From: CAZATK01 sp964488085
GTDB taxonomy: Bacteria; Patescibacteriota; Minisyncoccia; UBA6257; UBA11618
Direction of reading: 5' to 3'
Assembly (NCBI GenBank): GCA_964488085.1
Contig: CAZATK010000001.1
Span: 29,148-93,147, forward strand
DNA length: 64,000 bases
The notes beneath the pieces are model-generated. The model saw only the letters and a program-made list of their open reading frames with translations, had not been told where the DNA came from and ran no database searches. A program made the position numbers and the translations under genes. Below, piece by piece: positions 32,686 through 40,963 of this stretch (the stretch's first letter is position 1; each line of letters starts with the position of its first letter).

Positions 32686-33384
32686 TCAATCCCAAATTCT
32701 CCAGAGAGGTTTTTCTTGCCAAAATTGGTTAGCGTCAAGCAAGTCGCGATAGGTATCAATCGCAAACCAAAAGCCCAAATGCGGATAAAGAGCCAGCTGC
32801 TTTTCTTTAGCTAAAGGCATAAAAATATCTTCAATCATAGAATCTTTCTTAATATAATCAAAAACTTTTTTTGACATAGCCATAAAACCGCCATTGACCG
32901 TATCAGATAAAATGGGCTTTTGATAAAAAGAAGCGACTAAATTATTGCTACCCAAAGTCACCAAACCAAAACGATGTCGAGGATGAACTCCGGTAATGGT
33001 CGCTACAACTTTTTTTTCTTCATGTAATTTAAGCATGGCCTTAATATCAATATCGGCAACCCCATCGCCATAAGTCATCATAAAATTTTCCCCCTTAATA
33101 TATTTCTTTAATCGTCTTACTCGTTCTCCCGTCAGTGATTTCTGTCCTGTGTCAATAATCTTAATACGAAAACCATCTTTACTATTTTTTAAAAAATATC
33201 TTTTAATAAAATCTCCCTTGTAACCAGTAGCTAAAATAAAATCATTATAACCTTGATGAGAATAAATTTTCATTATGTGCCAAAGCAACGGCTTTCCGCC
33301 GATATCCACCATCGGCTTAGGACGATATTGGGTTTTAGGCATCAGGCGAGTTCCTTCGCCTCCACATAAAATAATTGTTTGCAT
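32686..33384 (-). CDS. rfbF: Glucose-1-phosphate cytidylyltransferase
   Basis: This enzyme makes CDP-glucose from CTP and glucose 1-phosphate, the first step of CDP-dideoxysugar pathways. From the ATG at 33384 it is 232 aa, starting MQTIILCGGEGTRLMPKTQY. A six-codon upstream start at 33402 is possible. The pyrophosphorylase signature GEGTRLMPKTQYRPKPMVDIGGKPLLWHIM, the YGDGVADIDI metal block near residue 125 and HPRHRFGLVTL are characteristic of RfbF rather than of RmlA. It is slightly shorter than the usual 257 aa. It leads the minus-strand CDP-sugar cluster. Confidence 0.9.
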   Translation of the reverse strand: MQTIILCGGEGTRLMPKTQYRPKPMVDIGGKPLLWHIMKIYSHQGYNDFILATGYKGDFIKRYFLKNSKDGFRIKIIDTGQKSLTGERVRRLKKYIKGENFMMTYGDGVADIDIKAMLKLHEEKKVVATITGVHPRHRFGLVTLGSNNLVASFYQKPILSDTVNGGFMAMSKKVFDYIKKDSMIEDIFMPLAKEKQLALYPHLGFWFAIDTYRDLLDANQFWQEKPLWRIWD

Positions 33385-33479
33385 AATAGCCTTTTTCGGC
33401 AATATTATAATCTATTATAAATTAAAGCAACTTAATATTGTTTTCTGCCATTGACCATGTTAAAACTTAAGAAAATTAT

Positions 33480-35303
33480 ATGAGTGTCTTAAAAACTCAT
33501 TGGTTAGCGATACTTTTGGCGCTGGTTGTAAGTTTAATCGCCTTTTTGCCTAACGCCATAATCTATTATCAATTACAGCAAGAAGGGTTGCCCTATTATT
33601 CCTTGACCGCCGCCGGTTATTTCGATGAAATGATTTTTTATGGCCCTCACATTAAAGAAGTTATAGAAGACAATTGGATAAATGATGATACTGATTTAAT
33701 TGAATATCTAGATCATCCCAGTCTCTTGCCCTTACTCCCGCCAATAATTTTAAGATTAATTTTCTTTTTTACTAATTCTGTTACTTCTATTTTTATTTGG
33801 AACGATCTCATATTACCGCCTCTTTCTTTTTTAATAATTTATCTTCTGGGTTATCAAATCAGCCGAGACAAACTTTTTAGCAGTTTTTTTGCTTTTTCAG
33901 TAGTGGGAATTTCCATTACTGGTGATGTCTTGCCTTTAGAAAAACTTTGGATAAGCGGTTGGAATGAATTTGTGAAATTCGCCCAACCAATGTATGTCGC
34001 TCGCACTTATAATTATGCCCTCACCTTTATTTTCTTTGCCCTGGCTGTGTTTTTTACTCATCGCCTTCTCACCACCAATAAATTTTGGGATAAAATTGCG
34101 GCCGCCGTCGCATCTGGACTTCTAATTCACATGCATTATTTTTACGGAGTTTATTTTGGCATGGGGTTAGTTTTTTTAGCAATTCTTCTTTTTGTAAAAA
34201 AAGATTTTTTTAGGGCAAAAAATATTTTATTCGTCTTAATTGTTATGACGCTAATGGCCGCTCCTTATTTATTCCAAATGACCATTTATCGAATTGCCAA
34301 TCCTCATTGGTTTGAAACATTATTAAGATTAGAAACCGATGTAGGGAGACATATTTACTTAAATATTTATAAACATTACATTCTTTACGCCGTTTTAGTC
34401 GCTTTATTGATTTTCATCGGAAAAAAAGTTAATAAGATAAACACAGCGCTTCTTTTTTCAAGCTTGATTATTGCTGGTTTTATCGGCCTTAATCTTCAGG
34501 TAATTTTGGGCTACTCTTTAATGCCTAATCATTGGCTAAGAACTAATGTTTTTGGCTTAAAGTTTGCCGCCTTAACTTTACTTTGGTGGTCAAAAGATTT
34601 TTGGTGGGCTAGTAAAAAGTATTTTTATCATCTAATCGTTTTTGGATTGATAAGCTTTGTAGTTCTCTCAACTATTAATCAAGTGGCTTATGGCCTTAAT
34701 AATTATAAATTATTTACTATTCCTGATTACGCTATTAATTCTTTTAATTGGCTGGAAAAAAATACTTCGGTTAATTCCGTGGTAATGACCCCTTCTACCG
34801 TTACCAATAACTATTTGCCCATTTATACCAATAATAAAATTTTTATGGGCTCCGGTTATAGGTCAATAGCTCCAAGCCCCGAACTAGAGGAAAGGTTATT
34901 ATCAACTTATAATATTTTTGGAGTTGATTCTAAAATTTTATCAGACGCTTTTAATCCCAAAGAACTTAGTGAATATAAAGATAATAAAAAAATTCCTTAT
35001 GAAGCGGGCTTTAAATACTCGCCCTCACTAATTGAATATATTTACAATAATTTGTATATCAACATCTCAATTGATCCTCGGTATAATAAACTACCCATGC
35101 CCGCTTCAGTTGGTGAAAAACTTGTAGAAAGATATAAAGAATTAAAAGTTAATTTGGCAACTATTAAATCGAAATATCAAGTTGATTACATTTATATCGG
35201 CCCCTTAGAAAAAGAAATTGCTCGGACCAATTTTGATGACATGCCCGATTTAACTAAAGTCTATGATCAAGACGAAGTGCAAATTTATAAGATTAATAAG
35301 TAA
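33480..35303 (+). CDS. Multi-pass membrane protein, possible GT-C glycosyltransferase
   Basis: The 607-aa protein has about 10-12 membrane helices over residues 1-420, then a soluble C-terminal region of about 190 residues. The first large loop carries acidic residues (AAGYFDEMIFYGPHIKEVIED), a place where GT-C enzymes keep a catalytic Asp/Glu, and the tail (NSVVMTPSTVTNNYLPIYTN) resembles the periplasmic domains of that superfamily. No specific family was recognised. It stands alone on the plus strand between two minus-strand blocks, diverging from rfbF and overlapping the NeuC-like gene tail by 11 bp. A lipid-linked-sugar glycosyltransferase is the best guess. Confidence 0.6.
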   Translation: MSVLKTHWLAILLALVVSLIAFLPNAIIYYQLQQEGLPYYSLTAAGYFDEMIFYGPHIKEVIEDNWINDDTDLIEYLDHPSLLPLLPPIILRLIFFFTNSVTSIFIWNDLILPPLSFLIIYLLGYQISRDKLFSSFFAFSVVGISITGDVLPLEKLWISGWNEFVKFAQPMYVARTYNYALTFIFFALAVFFTHRLLTTNKFWDKIAAAVASGLLIHMHYFYGVYFGMGLVFLAILLFVKKDFFRAKNILFVLIVMTLMAAPYLFQMTIYRIANPHWFETLLRLETDVGRHIYLNIYKHYILYAVLVALLIFIGKKVNKINTALLFSSLIIAGFIGLNLQVILGYSLMPNHWLRTNVFGLKFAALTLLWWSKDFWWASKKYFYHLIVFGLISFVVLSTINQVAYGLNNYKLFTIPDYAINSFNWLEKNTSVNSVVMTPSTVTNNYLPIYTNNKIFMGSGYRSIAPSPELEERLLSTYNIFGVDSKILSDAFNPKELSEYKDNKKIPYEAGFKYSPSLIEYIYNNLYINISIDPRYNKLPMPASVGEKLVERYKELKVNLATIKSKYQVDYIYIGPLEKEIARTNFDDMPDLTKVYDQDEVQIYKINK

Positions 35304-36444
35304 TTAATTTTTGCTGAAATATTTTAGTGGAAGCCAAAGCGCTAACAATCTTTAACGCGGTCCGGCCATTACCATAAAGGAAATCACTTTTATAACGACC
35401 GTGCTTAATCTGTTTTAAAATAGCTTTATTGATTTGTCGTTTATTAAAATTAACATCAAGAACATTTTTAGCGCGCTCTCTTGCCATCTGTCTATTTCCA
35501 ACAATCACTGCCGGCACTCCTAAAAATGAACCTTCGCGAATAAAACTGCTGGAATTACCTACGCAACAAGCCGCATTATTAATTAATAGCAAATAATTTT
35601 CCGGCGATAAGTTTTTTACAAAAAAGATATTTGGTTTTTGTTGTTCGCGAACAACTCTAATAACCTTAGAAATCTCGTCTGAGCCCGCGTCAACATTAGG
35701 CCAAAACCAGACCGTTGGCATTCGCAAGTCATTTATAGTTTCTAAAAGTAATTGCGCTCTTTTTAGGCCCTCTCCATAATCTGTGGTTACAGGATGAAAA
35801 GAAACTACTAAATAAGACTTAGTTAAATCAACTGGCTGGCCAACGCCTTTGGGTAATATCTTTTTAGCTAAAGAAGTGGTCATTTTTAAATTAAGATTTT
35901 TAATTAAATCAATTGACGGACAACCTGTCACATAAACCATTTTAGGGTCTTCTCCCATTTTAATAATTCTTTCAGCAGTATTTTTATTAGTAGTAAAATG
36001 CATGTGGGCTAATTTTGTAACCGCATGACGAACATGTTCGTCAATTGTGCCACTAACTTCTCCCCCCTGATTATGCGCTACCATAATATTTAAATAACTG
36101 GCAGAAATTGCGCCTGCTAATACCTCATAACGATCAGCGTGCAAAAACACAATGTCAGGTTTTAGATTGCTAAATATTGTGGTTAATTCCAATATCACTA
36201 ATCCAGTTGTTTTAGCCATAGCAATGGGATTCTCTCCTTCAATAACAGAATAAAAAATAGAGCTGATCTTAAACCCGTCTTTAATTAATAAATCGGATAT
36301 TTCACCATAATTTCTTAAAACCGCGGAAGCTCCAACCACTAATTGCAATTCCAACTGCGGATGCTTTTTAATAGCCAATAAAACCGACTTTAATCTTCCA
36401 TAATGAGCACGACTTGTAATAACTACACAAATTTTTCTTTTCAT
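35293..36444 (-). CDS. UDP-N-acetylglucosamine 2-epimerase, hydrolysing (NeuC/LegG-like)
   Basis: This GT-B-fold enzyme releases ManNAc (or an analogue) from a UDP-HexNAc and is the first committed step to nonulosonic acids. The 383-aa protein has CVVITSRAHYGRLKSVLLAIKK at the N-terminus and IVFLHADRYEVLAGAISASYL near 95. The AHNQGGEVSGTIDEHVRHAVTKLAHMHF block near 120 and the C-terminal VGNSSSFIREGSFLGVPAVIVGNRQ follow. The following genes are NeuB- and NeuA-like, which supports sialic or legionaminic acid synthesis rather than simple ManNAc production. Confidence 0.9.
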   Translation of the reverse strand: MKRKICVVITSRAHYGRLKSVLLAIKKHPQLELQLVVGASAVLRNYGEISDLLIKDGFKISSIFYSVIEGENPIAMAKTTGLVILELTTIFSNLKPDIVFLHADRYEVLAGAISASYLNIMVAHNQGGEVSGTIDEHVRHAVTKLAHMHFTTNKNTAERIIKMGEDPKMVYVTGCPSIDLIKNLNLKMTTSLAKKILPKGVGQPVDLTKSYLVVSFHPVTTDYGEGLKRAQLLLETINDLRMPTVWFWPNVDAGSDEISKVIRVVREQQKPNIFFVKNLSPENYLLLINNAACCVGNSSSFIREGSFLGVPAVIVGNRQMARERAKNVLDVNFNKRQINKAILKQIKHGRYKSDFLYGNGRTALKIVSALASTKIFQQKLITY

Positions 36445-36445
36445 A

Positions 36446-37282
36446 TTAGCTTCCTAAACGATTTGTATATTTTTTCCTTACTGATAATTCTTCACTAAAC
36501 ATATCTTTACTGCCACTGCCCATCATCTCCGCAACCAAATCACGCCAATCACAAATTTCTTTAAAGACCTGTGGCTCATCAGCAATTAAATGAGTAGTGA
36601 TGAGTTTGGCTTTTTTATCGTCAGAAGTTTTATGCGGTAATTGCGGCAAGTGCCTGCTTAAAGTAAAATGTTTTTCTATAAAGTGAGCACCCATAGCTAT
36701 GGCAATTTTAGAAGCCTCACTACCCTGATAATGATCGGATAATCCCCATTTTGGAGCCAACGATTGCAACCAAATCATTCTTTTTAAATTAACTTTATTT
36801 CTGGGCGATGGATAAATAGAAACGCAATGCAAAAGAACATAATCATGGCCTCTTAATATTTTTACGGCTCTTTCTACTTCTTCAGGACGAGACATGCCCG
36901 TAGAAATGATAAGGGTTTTAAAATGTTTTCGGCACTCTTTTAACATCTCTTCCGATTTACAATAAGTACTGGGAATCTTAATAATATCTAATCCCAAACT
37001 TTTCAGAAAAGGAATGCGCTTGCGATCAAAAATACTAGTCAAAAAAAGAACGCCATTTTTTTTGCATTCTTTTATTAGTTCGTAATGAGCTTCGTCAGAA
37101 AGCTCTAATTTCTTGTAACGTTCTTTATCAGGATCGCTGTCTTTAACATTCTTGGACTGCCAAGATTGAAACTTAACATAATCAACGCCTGCTTCAGCGG
37201 CGGCCTTAATCATTGCCTTCGCTAAATTTAAATCCCCATTATGGGATGACGCAATTTCCGCAACAATTTTGGCCTTTTGCAT
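36446..37282 (-). CDS. NeuB-like nonulosonic acid synthase lacking the SAF domain
   Basis: This TIM-barrel enzyme condenses an N-acetylmannosamine-type sugar with phosphoenolpyruvate. The start was set at 37282 (MQKAKIVAEIASSHNGDLNL), because upstream codons in the open frame do not match the family. Barrel motifs VDYVKFQSW, IKIPSTYCKSEEML, STGMSRPEEV, LLHCVSIYP and GLSDHYQGSEASKIAIAMGA plus EKHFTL are all present. The protein is 278 aa, whereas NeuB, NeuB-like LegI and PseI are about 340-350 aa with a C-terminal SAF (antifreeze-like) domain. That domain is missing here; it normally closes over the partner active site. Confidence 0.87.
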   Translation of the reverse strand: MQKAKIVAEIASSHNGDLNLAKAMIKAAAEAGVDYVKFQSWQSKNVKDSDPDKERYKKLELSDEAHYELIKECKKNGVLFLTSIFDRKRIPFLKSLGLDIIKIPSTYCKSEEMLKECRKHFKTLIISTGMSRPEEVERAVKILRGHDYVLLHCVSIYPSPRNKVNLKRMIWLQSLAPKWGLSDHYQGSEASKIAIAMGAHFIEKHFTLSRHLPQLPHKTSDDKKAKLITTHLIADEPQVFKEICDWRDLVAEMMGSGSKDMFSEELSVRKKYTNRLGS

Positions 37283-37307
37283 GATTAGCAACGATACAAT
37301 AAAAAAA

Positions 37308-38624
37308 TTAATTTGTACAGTTAGCAATCAACCAAATACCGTCTTGCGGTCTTTTGTCATTGAGTAATGTATAAAATTTAATTTTTTTAAAATAACGGGA
37401 AAGTAATGCTTGAAAGCTTAATTTACTAAAATGAGCTCGATGAGCCGGAGCGTCCCAGCGCTGCCTTCCTTCATCTTCATAATATTTGGCGGGATAACGA
37501 TTGGGAATAGAAATTATTAGATTACCCTTGAAACTCATTAATGTTAATAATTCTTTCAAAACTTTATCGTGTTCAATGTGGTCAATATGTTCTAAAACTT
37601 CAGTAAAATAAATAGTGTCAAATTTTAATTTTTGCTTTATAAGATCGTTCGGCATTGCCTTTGAAAAATTAATTTTCTGGCGTAAATTTTTCGGCAATTT
37701 TTTTAAAAATAAATTAGCTTGTTCAATGGCTTCGGAACGAATATCAATGCCCGTAACTAAATTCTTATGATTTTTAGCGATTTCTAAAGCAATCAAACCA
37801 TCACTGCAACCGACATCAAGACAAGTAGCACCGCAAGGCAAGTCAGCCAAAAGTTTAATTCTTTCCGGATTATCCCTTAATTTTTTATATAAATCCTCAT
37901 CTTTTTTTCTTAATCCTTCCAAACTGCGACTATTCACCAAATAAGATTGTAATTTACCAATCCTATCGCTAAACTCTGTTTCTTTTGCTAAATGTGTTTC
38001 AAAAGAAAATTTTTGATATTCTTCATCGCTCATTCGTATTAACTTTTCCGACTCTTTTAAATCTTCTTCATAATGAATATGGATTTTGGATTTGCGAGGG
38101 CTCATCATATATATATAAGGGTTGATATAAGTTAATGCCCGCCATTGATAATTGGTTTTTTTATAACTACTGGTATTAAAAAGAAAAATGGCTCCGTCAT
38201 ATTTACCATTTTGAGCGATAGTAACTAAAATAGATGGCTCCCATTTGAAATATGCTTCTAAAGATTTATCAATGTCGTTTCCGCGAATCGGAGTATCTGG
38301 CTGTAATAAGATAATATTGCCAGAAAATTTTAAAACTTCGATCGCGTGTTTTAAAACCGAATCACTGGTTGCTGTATCAGTTGCCAGCTCTGCCGGCCGA
38401 TTAATTATTTTAGCGCCGTATTTTTTACTAACTAGAGCTATTTCCTTATCTTCGGTAGAAACATAAACATCAGAAACATATTTGCTTTTTTTGGCATCAT
38501 TAATGCCATACCAAATTAACGGCTTACCCGCCAATATTTTTAAATTCTTGCGCGGTAATCTCTTGGAACCGATGCGAGCAGTAATAATGGCGATTGTTTT
38601 TTGTTGTTTATAATTTTTTTGCAT
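37308..38624 (-). CDS. Fusion of CMP-nonulosonate cytidylyltransferase and SAM-dependent methyltransferase
   Basis: The 438-aa protein starts with a CMP-sialic-acid-synthetase domain: IAIITARIGSKRLPRKNLKI with its P-loop, GKPLIWYGINDAKKSKYV and LATDTATSDSVLKHAIEVL. The cytidylyltransferase part ends near residue 210. After a helical linker a class I methyltransferase follows (about residues 255-438), with SAM motif CLDVGCSDGLIALEIAK and FTEVLEHIDHI. The C domain may O- or N-methylate the activated nonulosonic acid, which is inference. It precedes the NeuB-like gene by about 25 bp in the same direction and overlaps a dehydrogenase gene by 17 bp. Confidence 0.82.
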   Translation of the reverse strand: MQKNYKQQKTIAIITARIGSKRLPRKNLKILAGKPLIWYGINDAKKSKYVSDVYVSTEDKEIALVSKKYGAKIINRPAELATDTATSDSVLKHAIEVLKFSGNIILLQPDTPIRGNDIDKSLEAYFKWEPSILVTIAQNGKYDGAIFLFNTSSYKKTNYQWRALTYINPYIYMMSPRKSKIHIHYEEDLKESEKLIRMSDEEYQKFSFETHLAKETEFSDRIGKLQSYLVNSRSLEGLRKKDEDLYKKLRDNPERIKLLADLPCGATCLDVGCSDGLIALEIAKNHKNLVTGIDIRSEAIEQANLFLKKLPKNLRQKINFSKAMPNDLIKQKLKFDTIYFTEVLEHIDHIEHDKVLKELLTLMSFKGNLIISIPNRYPAKYYEDEGRQRWDAPAHRAHFSKLSFQALLSRYFKKIKFYTLLNDKRPQDGIWLIANCTN

Positions 38625-39588
38625 ATTCTTTTATTTTTTGGGCTATAAATTCTTCGGTTTTTTGCATTGCCTCAAAAGTAGCGCCTCCGATATGCGGAGT
38701 TATTAATAAATTATCATGTGTTTGGGCATATTTAACCAAAGCATTATTTTTTAGATGGCTTCCATTAGGATTTTCATTTGTCATTACATCAATTGCCGCC
38801 CCGGCAATCCATTTTTCTTTCAAAGCCCTTACCAAAGCCGATTCTTCAATAATTTCTCCTCGCGCCGTATTAATAAATAAACTAGTTGGTTTCATTAAAC
38901 GAAAATGCTTTTCTTTAACTATTTTATTAGTATCAGGCGTTAATAATACATGAACAGAAAGGATGTCGGCTTCCTTGAAAAGCTCATCAAAACTTACGGC
39001 TTTAACATTGTTTTTAACAAACTCCTCTTTAGCCACATTAGGATCGTGAGTAATTATTTTTAATCCCAATTCTTGGCCATAAGAAGCCACAATTTTCCCC
39101 AACCGCCCATAACCTAAAATACCCAGTTTCTGGCCATAAATTTCATGGCCGTAATAAAGTTCTCTCTGCCACTTACCGTCTTTAATTGATTGAAAGCTCC
39201 ACGGGATTTTTCTAATCAGAGCTAAAATTAAAGCTAAGGTATGTTCGGCGGTTGAATAAATATTTTGCAAAAAATCCGTATGACCGCGCAAACTTAAAAT
39301 ACTTATGCCTTTCTCTTGAGCATAATTAATATCTATATGATTTAGACCAGTGGTTGAAGTGGCGATTAATTTAAGACGCGGAGCTTTATTGATTACCGCA
39401 CTTGTAATTTTGAAATTCAGTTTAATTACCAATATGTCTATATCTGCCAAAATTTTTTCATCCGCCAATTGGCAGACTTTTTTATTTAATAAAATAACTC
39501 GCCCGATTGATTCAAGTGTTTTGATAGCGACCAGAGAATAATCTTTGGGCTCGGTAACTAAAATTTTAAGTTTAGAAATTTTTGACAT
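38608..39588 (-). CDS. D-isomer-specific 2-hydroxyacid dehydrogenase family protein
   Basis: This NAD-dependent enzyme of 326 aa has the family layout of catalytic domain, NAD domain and catalytic domain again. The NAD motif is GILGYGRLGKIVASYGQELG near residue 155. Catalytic residues lie in NTARGEIIEESAL (Arg), DVMTNENP (acidic residue) and LITPHIGGATFE (His, near 300). This corresponds to phosphoglycerate-dehydrogenase-like members. Its role inside a nonulosonic-acid gene run is unclear; it could supply or reduce a keto intermediate. The gene overlaps its neighbours by 17 bp on both sides. Confidence 0.88.
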   Translation of the reverse strand: MSKISKLKILVTEPKDYSLVAIKTLESIGRVILLNKKVCQLADEKILADIDILVIKLNFKITSAVINKAPRLKLIATSTTGLNHIDINYAQEKGISILSLRGHTDFLQNIYSTAEHTLALILALIRKIPWSFQSIKDGKWQRELYYGHEIYGQKLGILGYGRLGKIVASYGQELGLKIITHDPNVAKEEFVKNNVKAVSFDELFKEADILSVHVLLTPDTNKIVKEKHFRLMKPTSLFINTARGEIIEESALVRALKEKWIAGAAIDVMTNENPNGSHLKNNALVKYAQTHDNLLITPHIGGATFEAMQKTEEFIAQKIKEYAKKL

Positions 39589-40963
39589 TATTAATAATAT
39601 AATTAGCTACTCGTTCACTAGCCCGACCATCTAAATAACTCGCCTGTTCTTCAACAATTCTTCGGCGGCCCTGCACATCCAAAGACGGTTGATTTAAGTA
39701 TTGATTAATAAAATATATTAAATCTTCCGCGGACTTGGCCAGTCTTACCCCAGATGCCTTAATAATGTTTATATAATGAGTGTAGTCCTGATAATAACGC
39801 AAAACGCTCTCATAATAAGATTTTTTCTGATAACCATCAAAGCCTATATTAATAATAGGTTTGTTAAAAATGGCCGCTTCAATTGTAATAGTAGAAGCAA
39901 CATTGATTATAATATCGCTGTGCTTCAACGTGGCTAATAAATGAATCACGTCTTGTTCGGTGGGACTCCATTGATCTGAAAAAGCGGCATTAAAAAGACC
40001 AGGATTATCAAAAATAATATCAGTCATGCCTTCTAAAGATTTATAATGAAGACGATTGTCTTTGGGGTGAAGACGAATTAAAAGCTGAATAGGCGCAACT
40101 AAACGATTCTGTCGGATAGCTTTTGTAATAACATCAATAGTCTGATCTTCAATATCACAAATTGTGGTCGGAGCGGTAGTATAAGTTATTAATTTTTTAT
40201 TCGGATCTGCATTGATGGTTTTAAAAAACTGCTCGCGAGTCAGACAATTATCCCCCATTTTGGCATAAATATCGTATGAAGGCACGCCAGCAATATAAAT
40301 TTCATCGCCCTTAAATCCATGCCACCGAAGAAGTTGGTCTTTCATAATTTTATTCCAAACAATCACTCCACGATTGACATGAATCGGCAACTTGCCATAA
40401 CCACTCAAATTATCCCAACTCAAAATTGAGGCCATTATTGGAACGTTAAAGTTTTGCGCGCCTTCTAAAACATAGATTTCATCTTGATTGGTCATCATAT
40501 CAGTAGAAAGAACTAAAACGGGCTGATATTTTTGGAAAAGATCTGAACACCATTTTTTAGGAAATAATTTCCAATCCAACCAGCGTAAAAAATCTTTTAA
40601 AAACTGAAAACGATAAACTAAAAAATTAGCCGTTCTTGTGAAAAAGTATTTAATTAATTCCCTTTCTTTCATTCGCTTTCTTTTAACAAAAATAGTTTCG
40701 CTTTTAACAGAAAAATTAGTGGCCGCGCTGTAAGTATCTAAATAACGAAAAATTAAAAACTTTTTTTCCCAATACCTTGGCCTTTGATAACTTGCAACAA
40801 TCAAATCGGGCAAATTAAGATCATCTTTAAATTCATCTTGTAATGCCGACTCAACCAAAACAACCGGCTGATAACCACCCGTTTTTAATAATTTTAAAAC
40901 ATCCGTTCTTAAAAGATTTCTAACTATTCTGCCGGAAGTTACCGGTATGAAGATATTTTTCAT
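39572..40963 (-). CDS. GT-B-like glycan enzyme of unknown type, tandem paralogue 1
   Basis: The 463-aa protein is not a close match to a family I can name. It contains ILSWDNLSGYGKLPIHVNRG and VIVWNKIMKDQLLRWHG near residues 185-215, followed by IAGVPSYDIYAKMGD. Further on are LIRLHPKDNRLHYKSL and IIINVASTITIEAAIFNKPI near 375. Conserved Asn/His and the NVAST-T-EAA loop suggest a nucleotide-binding GT-B C-terminal domain like those of CDP-glycerol glycerophosphotransferases or capsule synthesis proteins. The adjacent upstream gene is a clear paralogue. The start overlaps that gene by 44 bp. Confidence 0.65.
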   Translation of the reverse strand: MKNIFIPVTSGRIVRNLLRTDVLKLLKTGGYQPVVLVESALQDEFKDDLNLPDLIVASYQRPRYWEKKFLIFRYLDTYSAATNFSVKSETIFVKRKRMKERELIKYFFTRTANFLVYRFQFLKDFLRWLDWKLFPKKWCSDLFQKYQPVLVLSTDMMTNQDEIYVLEGAQNFNVPIMASILSWDNLSGYGKLPIHVNRGVIVWNKIMKDQLLRWHGFKGDEIYIAGVPSYDIYAKMGDNCLTREQFFKTINADPNKKLITYTTAPTTICDIEDQTIDVITKAIRQNRLVAPIQLLIRLHPKDNRLHYKSLEGMTDIIFDNPGLFNAAFSDQWSPTEQDVIHLLATLKHSDIIINVASTITIEAAIFNKPIINIGFDGYQKKSYYESVLRYYQDYTHYINIIKASGVRLAKSAEDLIYFINQYLNQPSLDVQGRRRIVEEQASYLDGRASERVANYIINNVKNF

